Shown: piece by piece, positions 7,907 through 15,358 of the stretch
How positions within the stretch are numbered: the stretch's first letter is position 1
How the letters are laid out: each line of letters starts with the position of its first letter
Assembly: GCF_004571025.1 (NCBI RefSeq)
Contig: NZ_SPQT01000044.1
Coordinates: forward strand, 1-49,535
From: Bradyrhizobium niftali
Lineage (GTDB): Bacteria > Pseudomonadota > Alphaproteobacteria > Rhizobiales > Xanthobacteraceae
DNA length: 49,535 bases
Direction of reading: 5' to 3'
The notes under the pieces: generated by a model
Told to the model about the DNA's origin: nothing
The model's database searches: none
Seen by the model: the letters and a program-made list of their open reading frames with translations, nothing else
Made by a program: the position numbers and the translations under genes

Positions 7907-8539
7907 ATGTCTTCTCCCAGCAAGATTGCGCTCTTTATTGATGGGGCGAATCTTTACGCGACGGCAAAGACGCTCGGTTTCGACATCGACTACAAGCGCC
8001 TGCTGAACGAATTTCAGAGCCGCGGCACGCTGTTGCGCGCGTTCTACTACACCGCCATCATCGAGGACCAGGAATACTCCTCGATCCGCCCCCTGATCGA
8101 CTGGCTGGACTACAACGGCTACACCGTCGTCACCAAGGCGACCAAGGAGTTCATCGACGCCTCCGGCCGCCGCAAGGTCAAGGGCAACATGGACATCGAG
8201 CTTGCCGTGGATGCCATGGACCTCGCCGAGCACATCGACCAGATGGTGCTGTTCTCCGGTGACGGCGACTTCCGCTCCCTGGTCGAGGCCGTCCAGCGCC
8301 GCGGCGTGCGGGTCACGGTGGTCTCGACCATCGCCAGCCAGCCGCCGATGATCGCCGACGAGCTGCGCCGCCAGGCCGACGTCTTCACCGATCTCGTCGA
8401 GCTGCAATCCAAGCTCGGCCGCGATCCGTCCGAACGCCCCGCTCCACGCGAGCGCGAGCCGCGCTATCATACGCAGCAATTCCCGCGGCGTGAGACCGTC
8501 GTGGGACCGAAGGGAAATGATAGCGTTTTTGAATCCTGA
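7907..8539 (+). CDS. NYN domain protein (LabA/DUF88-like), copy 1
   Basis: This is a 210-residue protein. I chose ATG 7907 (MSSPSKIALFIDGANLYA) because GGAG lies about 10 bases upstream and the second copy in the window begins in the same way. It has the PIN-like NYN ribonuclease fold: FIDGAN (first acidic residue), a mid-domain DWLDYNGYTVVTKAT, NMDIELAVDAM, and LFSGDGDFRSLVEAVQRRG (catalytic-type SGDxD). The residues expected for metal-dependent RNA cleavage are all present. The C-terminal 35 residues are Arg/Pro-rich and disordered. A second copy lies on the minus strand at 39985-40605, and the two are nearly identical over the domain. Confidence 0.88.
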   Translation: MSSPSKIALFIDGANLYATAKTLGFDIDYKRLLNEFQSRGTLLRAFYYTAIIEDQEYSSIRPLIDWLDYNGYTVVTKATKEFIDASGRRKVKGNMDIELAVDAMDLAEHIDQMVLFSGDGDFRSLVEAVQRRGVRVTVVSTIASQPPMIADELRRQADVFTDLVELQSKLGRDPSERPAPREREPRYHTQQFPRRETVVGPKGNDSVFES

Positions 8540-8668
8540 GCGAGACCGCTCAGGAGCAGGCGGCCACCGATCACCTTGGGACTCAGGCGGCTAAGCAGCG
8601 TAACCGGATACTTCTGGCCCAGCTTCCCGAAAGGACAGCTCAGCCCTCCTTGGAATCTGAGCCGCGAA

Positions 8669-8888
8669 ATGAAGAAGCCCAAGTCCCGCGTTGAAGATAC
8701 GCAACTCGACAAGCGCGCCGACATCGTGCCAACGAGCGGCTACGCGATGATAGGCGACGGGCAGTTCAAAACAGTTCATTGATGAGGCAGCGGCAAAGAA
8801 GGCGGCCACGGACTTGCTTGCAAAATATCCGATGCTGAAGATCGAGATCTATGACGCAGCATCGAAGTCACGGGCCTCAGTGAAGTAA
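8669..8888 (+). pseudogene. Frameshifted small hypothetical gene
   Basis: The first frame runs from ATG 8669 to GYAMIGDGQFKT. The rest of the protein continues one frame over as QFIDEAAAKKAATDLLAKYP and then MLKIEIYDAASKSRASVK, with a stop at 8886-8888. Together this is a roughly 73-residue protein of a type seen in rhizobia: basic N-terminus, then GYAVxxDGxxKT, then helix, then a YPxLxVxIYDA strand. Loss of one base near AAAACAGTTC explains the break. Confidence 0.45.
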
Positions 8889-8900
8889 GAAGTCGAGCCG

Positions 8901-9166
8901 GTGCTATCGCGGCGACGCCTGTTTCGTGGACAATCTGTACGGCACGCCGCCTGCGACCTGCCATTAGAAAGCCCACCCCAAAAGCGAACGTCTGAAGAGT
9001 TCACGCCGTAGCCGAGAGCAGAACCTTTGCGTTCCTGCTCGACCAGCAAGAGAAGATCGGGATTGAACTGACGGCCCTTCGAGAACAAGCCGCGCAAGAG
9101 TTGGAGGCGTTTTCTACTCCGAAGCGAAAGCGCCATACGAAGGCTGAAATCGCCGCACAAGAATAG
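8901..9166 (+). pseudogene. Possible frameshifted small gene
   Basis: One frame from GTG 8901 reads RTSEEFHAVAESRTFAFLLD and then QQEKIG. It stops at 9069, while a frame offset by one continues as IELTALREQAAQELEAFSTP and then KRKRHTKAEIAAQE to TAG 9164-9166. The amphipathic helix and basic tail look coding. A missing G at ATCGGATTG would join them. The start and the family are not known. Confidence 0.3.
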
Positions 9167-9209
9167 AAGATCTAGATCGTCCCTGCCTCAGGGGTAGAGC
9201 GTTTAGGAA

Positions 9210-9236
9210 AGGCCCGCGGGAATGCGGGCCTCAATT
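9210..9236 (+). terminator. Hairpin, repeat of the 5180 terminator
   Basis: GGCCCGC (9211-9217), loop GGGAAT, GCGGGCC (9224-9230), then TCAATTTT. Stem and loop are identical to the hairpin at 5180-5199. The weaker T-run makes it a less certain terminator. It follows the broken gene ending at 9166. Confidence 0.5.
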
Positions 9237-9315
9237 TTGCGACCAGAGATCCCGAGTTGTGGCAGCTCGATTGAGCATGAAATCCTAGTCCGTTGTCCGC
9301 AGGAGTAGTGAAGCG

Positions 9316-9843
9316 CTACCTGTCCGCCGGGCACAGCTGGTACCTGTCTCCGTCGTGCCGCTCCACATTCATTCGCGCCATGTAGTTGACTTTGACTTCC
9401 TCCGAAGGACAGAGACAAGGCGGCTTGTTGCCATAGTGGATCTTCCAGCACTCGCTTGCGGTGGCATCAATGAGCTCCCAAGCAATGACATTTTCCGTCT
9501 GAACAAGAACGCTAGGACCAGGAATCGCTGTTGTACGTGTCCCTTCAACTCTGCACGCAGGCGACAGAAAGACTTGCGCGGGATCGAGTTCGGTCGGGTA
9601 GACCCGAAAAAAACCCTCTACGGTCGCATAGTCCTTTACGACCGCTCGCACCATTGCCTTCGTATAGACCAGCGTGGTTCTCACGCGCATCGACGGGACG
9701 GACACCCACACAGGTAAAACTTTTCTTCAGCACATACAACAGCGGATGCTCTTGAGTGGTCTTGGTAAGCGACACGAATGGTATCTTGTTCACCGCAGCG
9801 ATGACCCAATCGTCGTTGTAGGCGACGGTTCCCAGCGACCCAT
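9316..9843 (-). pseudogene. Frameshifted hypothetical gene with a strong ribosome binding site
   Basis: AGGAGG lies about 5 bases before ATG 9843, but that frame stops after 16 codons. The adjacent frame reads GSLGTVAYNDDWVIAAVNKI and then HPLLYVLKKSFTCVG. After about 9700 a third frame carries on with MRVRTTLVYTKAMVRAVVKD, AWELIDATASECWKIHYGN and PCLCPSEEVKVNYMARMNV to a stop at 9316. Two one-base shifts would give one protein of about 175 residues. No family is recognised. The C-terminal half has four cysteines. Confidence 0.4.
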
Positions 9844-10336
9844 GTAATCCTCCTATGGGTGCAGAATCTACAAGTGCTGCCAGGCGAAAGAAATTGATTC
9901 TCGGTCGGCGCAAGCTCCCTCAGCGAGCTCACCGGCGGGAGCCGGTCGAAGATGGCTGCGAGACACCACCGAAGCACGAGGTGTCGAAACGGCCGGAAGA
10001 CATGGGCACATATCCGGAAGGCCTCGTCATCCGCGACTTATAGGTCCGCTCGTAGGTTGAACGCGGTTCGGGCGCTTCCATCGAGCAGATCGGTCAGGCG
10101 ATCTTACGCAACTGTATTGCGCTCTTAACTTCGAAGGGCCGTGTCGCTCTTATCGAGCACAAGGCAAAGCAACAGGCCTCCAGTCGATCGGAATCAAGAT
10201 GACTACAACCACGCCGTGAGCTAGGATTACGCTTGTTTTTGCGCTGCCGAAGGCGTGGGTCTTCGATTCAAGCTCGAGCAAAGATCCGAACGAAGCATCG
10301 TGGCTAGAGTCTTCTTGTCCATGAGGAGGGTCCCCG
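9844..10336. other. Intergenic, no gene recognised
   Basis: About 490 bases between the minus-strand broken gene and the plus-strand gene at 10337. Short open frames exist but have no ribosome sites, and their composition looks like chance. The region should hold both divergent promoters. No clear motif seen. Confidence 0.35.
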
Positions 10337-11116
10337 ATGGGTGTCAATGAAACTACTCCATCGGTAGTCGTTACAGGCGTCCTTTCTGTAGACGAAGCGT
10401 CGCTTGATGCGACTATGAGGAATTTCAAGAAGGGCGATAAAATCGGGGTTAAGTGGCCTCAATCGTCCGATCAGCTCATCTCTCTTGTACAAGAGGTAAC
10501 GAGGAGGTTTGACAAGGAGCACATTGCGGGCGTTGGTGCCGACGAATTCATAAAGAGTGCCCCCGAAGCGTTGCGCAATACGTTTCGCGACCGAGCAAAA
10601 TGCGAAAAACGCCTCCCCGAATTGATGGACATCATGAGTGACTTCGGGAAGTACAGAGAAGGGCGTCCTGACTTAGAAGAGTATTATCTAAATTGCAGAG
10701 CGGGAGCGATCAAGTTCTACTTGCTACGGGCCAACTTTTTTGCCCATTGGAAGCTAGGGTACTTAAGTTCTTGGGTGGGGCTGAGTAGACTTGGCCTGAG
10801 CGCGCCCGCGGCGTGGAAGCCGTACCAGGGCATGCCGTCTGATAAATTCTATCCGTTCCTGTACGACGAATACAGAACCCAGCATATTTCGAGTATCCGT
10901 CTTGTGAAGATTGGAAACTATGAAATTACCTGCCATGGGTGTCCGGATTGGATATACATCGATATACCGGAAGCTTCACTCGACCGCAGTGGTAATTTGT
11001 GCGCTGGCGAGGACGTGCTCTGTCGGTGGGCTATACCTCAGGTCGAGCTTTCCGGGCAATTGAGAATTCCGCCCCCCGATTCGTACAATGGAGAATGGGT
11101 CGGTTACACGGCGTAG
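10337..11116 (+). CDS. Hypothetical protein, 259 residues
   Basis: ATG 10337 is preceded by GGAGGG at 7-8 bases, a good start. The protein has no signal peptide or membrane span. Notable parts are a charged N-terminal half with a long helix (FRDRAKCEKRLPELMDIMSD), a tyrosine-rich middle (EEYYLNCRAGAIKFYLLRAN), and a CHGCPDWIYIDIPE segment near residue 195 that could be a metal knuckle. Codon use is less GC-rich than in its neighbours, which suggests recent acquisition. I do not recognise a family. It lies just upstream of the IS66 element. Confidence 0.65.
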   Translation: MGVNETTPSVVVTGVLSVDEASLDATMRNFKKGDKIGVKWPQSSDQLISLVQEVTRRFDKEHIAGVGADEFIKSAPEALRNTFRDRAKCEKRLPELMDIMSDFGKYREGRPDLEEYYLNCRAGAIKFYLLRANFFAHWKLGYLSSWVGLSRLGLSAPAAWKPYQGMPSDKFYPFLYDEYRTQHISSIRLVKIGNYEITCHGCPDWIYIDIPEASLDRSGNLCAGEDVLCRWAIPQVELSGQLRIPPPDSYNGEWVGYTA

Positions 11117-11290
11117 CGAGCCTCGCCTCCTCCTGCGCTGCCGGCCGGAAGCGGGAACGCAGGACCGTTCGATTCACCAACAGCTCAATGAGCAAAACGG
11201 ACTGTTCATGAAATCGCGCAAACCGGGAAGAAGGATTAGCCGACTGTTTTGCCGGCCCACAAACCTGCCCTTACATGCTACAATCGACAC

Positions 11291-11467
11291 ATGTCTTCCG
11301 ATATATTCGACGGCTCCGATCGAAGCAGTTGGCGGAGAATCTTGGCTCTGGTCTGGGTCTTGCTCTTTGTTCCCGCGATTTATTTTATTGGAGTTGGCGT
11401 GCTTCTCGGCAACGGAATAGATCTGGACCGTAAGCGTAGCTCTGCGGCCCTTTTTAATGGCGCTTGA
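11291..11467 (+). CDS. Short membrane protein, 3' end replaced by IS66
   Basis: ATG 11291 opens a 58-residue frame with one clear membrane helix (ILALVWVLLFVPAIYFIGVG) after a short charged N-terminus. The last 12 codons lie inside the IS66 left end (from 11430), so the native C-terminus has been lost. The insertion therefore probably broke a small membrane protein gene. No strong ribosome site is visible. Confidence 0.35.
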   Translation: MSSDIFDGSDRSSWRRILALVWVLLFVPAIYFIGVGVLLGNGIDLDRKRSSAALFNGA

Positions 11468-11470
11468 CGT

Positions 11471-12073
11471 CTATTTTGTTCGCGTGGCGCGTCGCCGCGG
11501 TTTCCATGTGTCGGACAAAGCGTTGACGGCGGCCTCGAGCGCCTTGATGTCGATCACGTTGGGATCGAACCGCTCCGGGCCCCAGCGGCGCATATGTTCG
11601 TGCTCCGGATGAGCAGCGTCGCTGATGGCGTCGAGGTATTCGGCATAGCCTGGCGCACCGCCGACGTCTTCCGGAGGACAACGACCGGCGGCCTCGAGCA
11701 GGAAGGGCATGCCCTCCGTCGTAGTGTTGTCGAACCATTTTTCGAGCTTGATCACATGGTCCCAGCTGTCGCCGAAGTCATAGAGATAGTGGATCGTCTT
11801 GGCGCCGGTCTCTCGAACGATATCGCAAAGCCGCGCTTTACGGGCATCCATGGGCTGGTGGCCGTAATCATTGTCGGGGTCGGGAATCCCCCAATGTGCC
11901 TCACCAGCGAAGAACTCGAAGAGGTGACTGTTCGTCCAGCCGAATGCCTCCTGAAGCGTCAGATGCAACCGATCAAGGCGCAGGGTGACGGGTACGACAA
12001 GGCGACGCATCACCTCCGGCTTCACATCCTTGAGAGTTACCTTGATCCGGACCGCGGTCGTGTTCAGGCTCAT
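11471..12073 (-). CDS. Plasmid pRiA4b ORF-3 family protein
   Basis: This is a 200-residue protein starting at ATG 12073, with the A of ATGA shared with the tnpC stop. The family pattern is clear: LKDVKPEVMRRLVVPVTLRL, LHLTLQEAFGWTNSHLFEF, YLYDFGDSWDHVIKLEK and the late CPPEDVGGAPGYAEYLDAI. This is a common passenger of IS66 elements in rhizobia and agrobacteria. Its role is not established. The ATGA overlap implies translational coupling to the transposase. It is the last gene of the element. Confidence 0.88.
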   Translation of the reverse strand: MSLNTTAVRIKVTLKDVKPEVMRRLVVPVTLRLDRLHLTLQEAFGWTNSHLFEFFAGEAHWGIPDPDNDYGHQPMDARKARLCDIVRETGAKTIHYLYDFGDSWDHVIKLEKWFDNTTTEGMPFLLEAAGRCPPEDVGGAPGYAEYLDAISDAAHPEHEHMRRWGPERFDPNVIDIKALEAAVNALSDTWKPRRRATRTK

Positions 12074-13635
12074 GCCGCCAGCCTCGGATCGTGTGCATGC
12101 ATCGTGTAGATCGACGCCCAAGGGAGCAGTTCGTCCAGTCGCGCCGCAGGCCAACCATTGACGAGTTTCGCGAGAACATCAGCGAGCCAATGCTCGGCAC
12201 TGACGCCATTGAGCTTACAGGTCTCGATTAACGAAGCCAGAACTGCCCAATTCTCGGCGCCCTCGTCGCAACCGGCAAAAAGGGAGTTCTTGGCGTTGAG
12301 CTTGATCGGCCGCATCGCACGCTCGACAGCGTTCGTGTCCATCTCGATGCGCCCGTCATCAAGATAGAGCGTCAAGCCGTCCCAATGACGCAGCGCGTAA
12401 CGCAAGGCCTTCGCCGTGTCGCTCTTCTGTGCAAGGTGATCAAGCTTGGCCTCAAACCACTGCTTCAAGGCTGTAGCCAGAGGTCGGGCATGCGCCTGCC
12501 TGCCAGCACGGCGCTCGACATCTGATCGGCCGCGGAGCGCTTTTTCGACCGCGTAAAGTTGGGCGATGCGCTCAAGAGCCTCGCGGGCAACTGGAGCTGG
12601 CGCCGGAGCGGCCTCGCGCTCGATCTTCACAAACTGGCGCCTCAGATGCGACCAGCAGAAGGCGAGCGTCCCGGACAAGGCGTCCCCACGCGTCTCTCGG
12701 ATCATAGTCTTGTAAGCCTGATAACCGTCGCAGTGGATGATGCCGCGAAAGCCCTCAAGCAGCTGCAAGCCATGAACGGCTCCACGGCCCGGTGCATAGG
12801 CATAAACTACTCCGGGCGGATCAGGCCCGGCCCAGGGCCTGTCATCGCGCGAGAGCGCCCAGAAGTAGCCGGTCTTGGTCCTGCCGCGCCCCGGATCCAG
12901 CACCGGTGCCGGCGTCTCATCGACACAGAGCTTCGAGGAGGCGAGCAGAATCTCGCGCAGACGATGCCACAGGGGTTTCAACTCCTGGGCGGCGTAGCCG
13001 ACCCAGAAGGCAAGCGTGGAACGGTCGATGGCGATACCGTGCGTCGTCAGCATCTGCGCCTGGCGGTAGAGCGGCAAATGCCAATGATACTTGGCGTCGA
13101 TCACATGCGCGACGAGCCGCTCGGTCGGCAGTCCTCCCCTGATCAATCGCTCGGGAGCAGCATGCTGGAGGACGACGCCGTGACAGGCGCGGCAGGCCAG
13201 TTTGGGGCGGCGGGTGACGATGACGCGATACTGCGCCGGTACGACGTCCAGCCTCTGGCTCTCATCGTGACCGATCTCAAAAAGGTCGCCTGCGCAGCAC
13301 GGGCAGCAGGTTGCAGCGGGCATCAGGGTCTCGATGATGCGCGGCAAATGCTCCGGCAGCTTGCCACGATTGGCCCTGCGCTCGGCAGCTCTCTTCTCGC
13401 GTGCTTTGGGATTGGCGCGGTCCTCGGCTGCCTCGAGAGCCGCGACAGCCTGATCGATATCCTCCAGAACAAGCTGGAGCTGATCAGCGTCAAGCTTTTC
13501 CGAGGATCGACCGAACTGCGCGTCTTTTGCAAGCTTGAGCAACCGCTCGAGCCTGGCGCAGCGATCCAGCAGAGCCGCGGCAAAGGCACGCAACTCGGCT
13601 GGATCGCTCGGCAGCTCATCAGGCAAATCACTCAT
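12070..13635 (-). CDS. tnpC: IS66 family transposase TnpC
   Basis: 521 residues, full length for IS66 TnpC. The N-terminal leucine-rich coiled helix (ALLDRCARLERLLKLAKDAQ) is followed by a zinc-binding segment (CCPCCAGDLFEIG, then CRACHG). The DDE core has acidic residues in CVDETPAP, GIIHCDGYQAY and DTNAVERAMRP. The C-terminal IS66_C tail is present (LFAGCDEGAENWAVLASLIE, then CKLNG). It catalyses element movement together with TnpA and TnpB. It looks intact, with 51 bases between it and tnpB. Confidence 0.95.
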   Translation of the reverse strand: MSDLPDELPSDPAELRAFAAALLDRCARLERLLKLAKDAQFGRSSEKLDADQLQLVLEDIDQAVAALEAAEDRANPKAREKRAAERRANRGKLPEHLPRIIETLMPAATCCPCCAGDLFEIGHDESQRLDVVPAQYRVIVTRRPKLACRACHGVVLQHAAPERLIRGGLPTERLVAHVIDAKYHWHLPLYRQAQMLTTHGIAIDRSTLAFWVGYAAQELKPLWHRLREILLASSKLCVDETPAPVLDPGRGRTKTGYFWALSRDDRPWAGPDPPGVVYAYAPGRGAVHGLQLLEGFRGIIHCDGYQAYKTMIRETRGDALSGTLAFCWSHLRRQFVKIEREAAPAPAPVAREALERIAQLYAVEKALRGRSDVERRAGRQAHARPLATALKQWFEAKLDHLAQKSDTAKALRYALRHWDGLTLYLDDGRIEMDTNAVERAMRPIKLNAKNSLFAGCDEGAENWAVLASLIETCKLNGVSAEHWLADVLAKLVNGWPAARLDELLPWASIYTMHAHDPRLAA

Positions 13636-13686
13636 TGGCCCGAGTCTGCCATGCTTCGCGCCCCGATGCAGCGAAGATTTTATGTC

Positions 13687-14040
13687 CTACGCAAGCGCTT
13701 TCGGCTGCGGGATTCGAGGCGCATGCATGCGTGTCCAATCCATGCCGGCTAGAAGCGCGGACAACTGCGCGGCGTTCATTCGCATGACGCCGTCAACGAC
13801 CGGCGGCCACTTGAAGGCGCTGCCCTCAAGCCGCTTCCAATACAGCACGAGGCCACTACCATCCCAGACAACGATCTTCACCCGATCAGCGCGCTTCGCA
13901 CGGAAGACCACCGCCACGCCCTTCATCGGATCGTGGCCCAGCGTCTCCTTCGCCAACAGCGCCAGGCCATCCGCGCCCTTCCTGAAGTCTACAGGTCGGG
14001 TCGCAACGTAAATCATGAGGCCAGCAGGAGCCGTCAGCAT
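13687..14040 (-). CDS. tnpB: IS66 accessory protein TnpB
   Basis: 117 residues, normal length. Diagnostic stretches are IYVATRPVDFRKGADGLALL, VVFRAKRADRVKIVVWDGSG and LVLYWKRLEG, ending in ALLAGMDWTR. IS66 TnpB is required for efficient transposition but has no known catalytic residues. Its start overlaps the tnpA stop (14034-14040). Confidence 0.93.
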   Translation of the reverse strand: MLTAPAGLMIYVATRPVDFRKGADGLALLAKETLGHDPMKGVAVVFRAKRADRVKIVVWDGSGLVLYWKRLEGSAFKWPPVVDGVMRMNAAQLSALLAGMDWTRMHAPRIPQPKALA

Positions 14041-14465
14041 GAACGTGTCCGGCGCAACGCAACAAACACATCACTCAACACGGCAAGGCCAGGCGTCCCT
14101 CGCACCTCAACTCGTGCCCCATGGAGCTCAACCGTCACAACGGCTGCTTCCGGCGACCCGGAGGGAGCTGCAGCCACCGATGGCGACGATTCCGACACCA
14201 ACGGCACAAACGACAGTGCTCCCGCCGCAGCTGGCAGCACCAGTTGACCTGAACGCGCCCGGCGCCGCCAGTCATGCACCTGCTGGGGCCGGCAGCCATG
14301 GCGACGTGCGACATCTGTTACGATCGCGCCCGGCTCGAGACTGTCCGCGACAATCTGCGCCTTCAAATCATCTGGCCACTGTTTCCGGCCGCCGCCGGCG
14401 TACACTTCTATGCGCGGTGACAACGGTCGTCTTATGTCGTCCGAATGGTCGTCCATTGTGAGCAC
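14034..14465 (-). CDS. tnpA: IS66 TnpA (helix-turn-helix)
   Basis: 143 residues. The N-terminal HTH (KQWPDDLKAQIVADSLEPGA, then VTDVARRHGCRPQQVHDWRR) is the Tnp_1/IS66-OrfA pattern. The C-terminus ends in a VELHGARVEVRG strand typical of this family. First gene of the IS66 operon, about 35 bases inside the right end. Confidence 0.9.
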   Translation of the reverse strand: MLTMDDHSDDIRRPLSPRIEVYAGGGRKQWPDDLKAQIVADSLEPGAIVTDVARRHGCRPQQVHDWRRRARSGQLVLPAAAGALSFVPLVSESSPSVAAAPSGSPEAAVVTVELHGARVEVRGTPGLAVLSDVFVALRRTRSC

Positions 14466-14521
14466 CCTTGCAGAAGATGACTCTTCTAACGGCGCTCACA
14501 GGTCTACGCACAAACAATCTG

Positions 14522-15358
14522 ATGGGCCTCGCTGCCCCGCTTACTCTGGACCTATTCTCCCTTTCTCTTCTCCTTTTCCCAGCTGCCCTCTTGATTGGCG
14601 CAATAGCAGGCTTCAGACGGCCATTCTCATCATGGCTCGTCCTTTTGCCTCTCCTCCTCATCTTTACTTATTTGTTTGGCGCAATGAAGCAGCCAGTTTG
14701 CTGTAGGCAAACGTCGACTCCCCCGCTTGGATCATATTCAGTTGTTTTACGCTCGACGCCATCAAATAAAGATGTCGTTGGAGTACCTGGAATGAGCAGG
14801 TACATGGATGCGGAATTTGGAGTGTCTTTCTGGTATCCAAGCCAATGGACTGTATCGGAGATAAAATTAACTGACATCGAAAAGGCGCACTATCCTGAAG
14901 GCCGCATTCAAAGGCGACTCTTTGTCTCAAATCACGACAAAGGATTCTACTTTGATGAGATCAATTCCGCGACAAGCTCACTAACATCTCCAGCGGATCG
15001 AGGATGCGCGCTGACCTATTCTCTTAATCTGCAAAATGACGCGTGGATGCAGCAAACCACTGGCTGTGATGGCGATCCCACACCCGTTCCGGCCGCTCTC
15101 GTGGAACAGTCATTTTATACCACGGGTGGTCTAAGAATTTTAAATGGTGCCTCTCGGTTCCAGACCGAGCTCCTCGTGCCCCTCACCGCTTGGAAGTTTA
15201 TAGACGTAAGTTATGAGGGGTCGCTTGAAGTTGGTTCGCGCATGAGTACGCTACCAATTGTTACCTCGATTTCGTCCCTCGAATTCGACCAGGCCACCAG
15301 CGTGGAAAAAGAAATACAAGTCATTCAGGCCGAGCAAGATTCTTATGCAGGTCAGTGA
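14522..15358 (+). CDS. Membrane-anchored hypothetical protein
   Basis: ATG 14522 is the first start outside the IS66 right end. An in-frame ATG at 14468 lies inside the element. Two membrane helices (LDLFSLSLLLFPAALLIGAI and SWLVLLPLLLIFTYLFGAM) are followed by a Cys pair (PVCC). The rest is a soluble domain of about 210 residues with FGVSFWYPSQWTVSEIKL, which looks like an exported beta-rich domain of the PsbP/lipoprotein type. Three more cysteines (CALTYS, TTGCDGD) suggest the periplasm. The native 5' end may have been cut by the IS. Its 3' end overlaps the convergent gene by 7 bases. Confidence 0.6.
   Translation: MGLAAPLTLDLFSLSLLLFPAALLIGAIAGFRRPFSSWLVLLPLLLIFTYLFGAMKQPVCCRQTSTPPLGSYSVVLRSTPSNKDVVGVPGMSRYMDAEFGVSFWYPSQWTVSEIKLTDIEKAHYPEGRIQRRLFVSNHDKGFYFDEINSATSSLTSPADRGCALTYSLNLQNDAWMQQTTGCDGDPTPVPAALVEQSFYTTGGLRILNGASRFQTELLVPLTAWKFIDVSYEGSLEVGSRMSTLPIVTSISSLEFDQATSVEKEIQVIQAEQDSYAGQ

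Larger units (their letters stand above)
11430..14499 (-). mobile_element. IS66-family insertion sequence with pRiA4b-ORF3 passenger
   Basis: A complete set of IS66 genes (tnpA, tnpB, tnpC) plus a pRiA4b ORF-3-type gene, all on the minus strand. The ends show IS66-like termini: GTAAGCG at 11430-11436, and CGCTCAC at 14493-14499, which reads GTGAGCG from outside. I found no matching 8-bp target duplication (flanks TCTGGACC and AGGTCTAC), so the flanks may have rearranged or the ends may be off by a few bases. Confidence 0.8.

Noticed and set aside
9176..9200. Short stretch resembling a tRNA D-arm (GCCTCAGGGGTAGAGC)
   Set aside because: No acceptor, anticodon or T-arm can be folded around it.
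12559..13752. 397-codon plus-strand open frame
   Set aside because: Fully antisense to IS66 tnpC; composition is that of a shadow frame.
11422..14507. Target duplication around the IS66 element
   Set aside because: The 8-base flanks (TCTGGACC and AGGTCTAC) do not match, so I do not call one.
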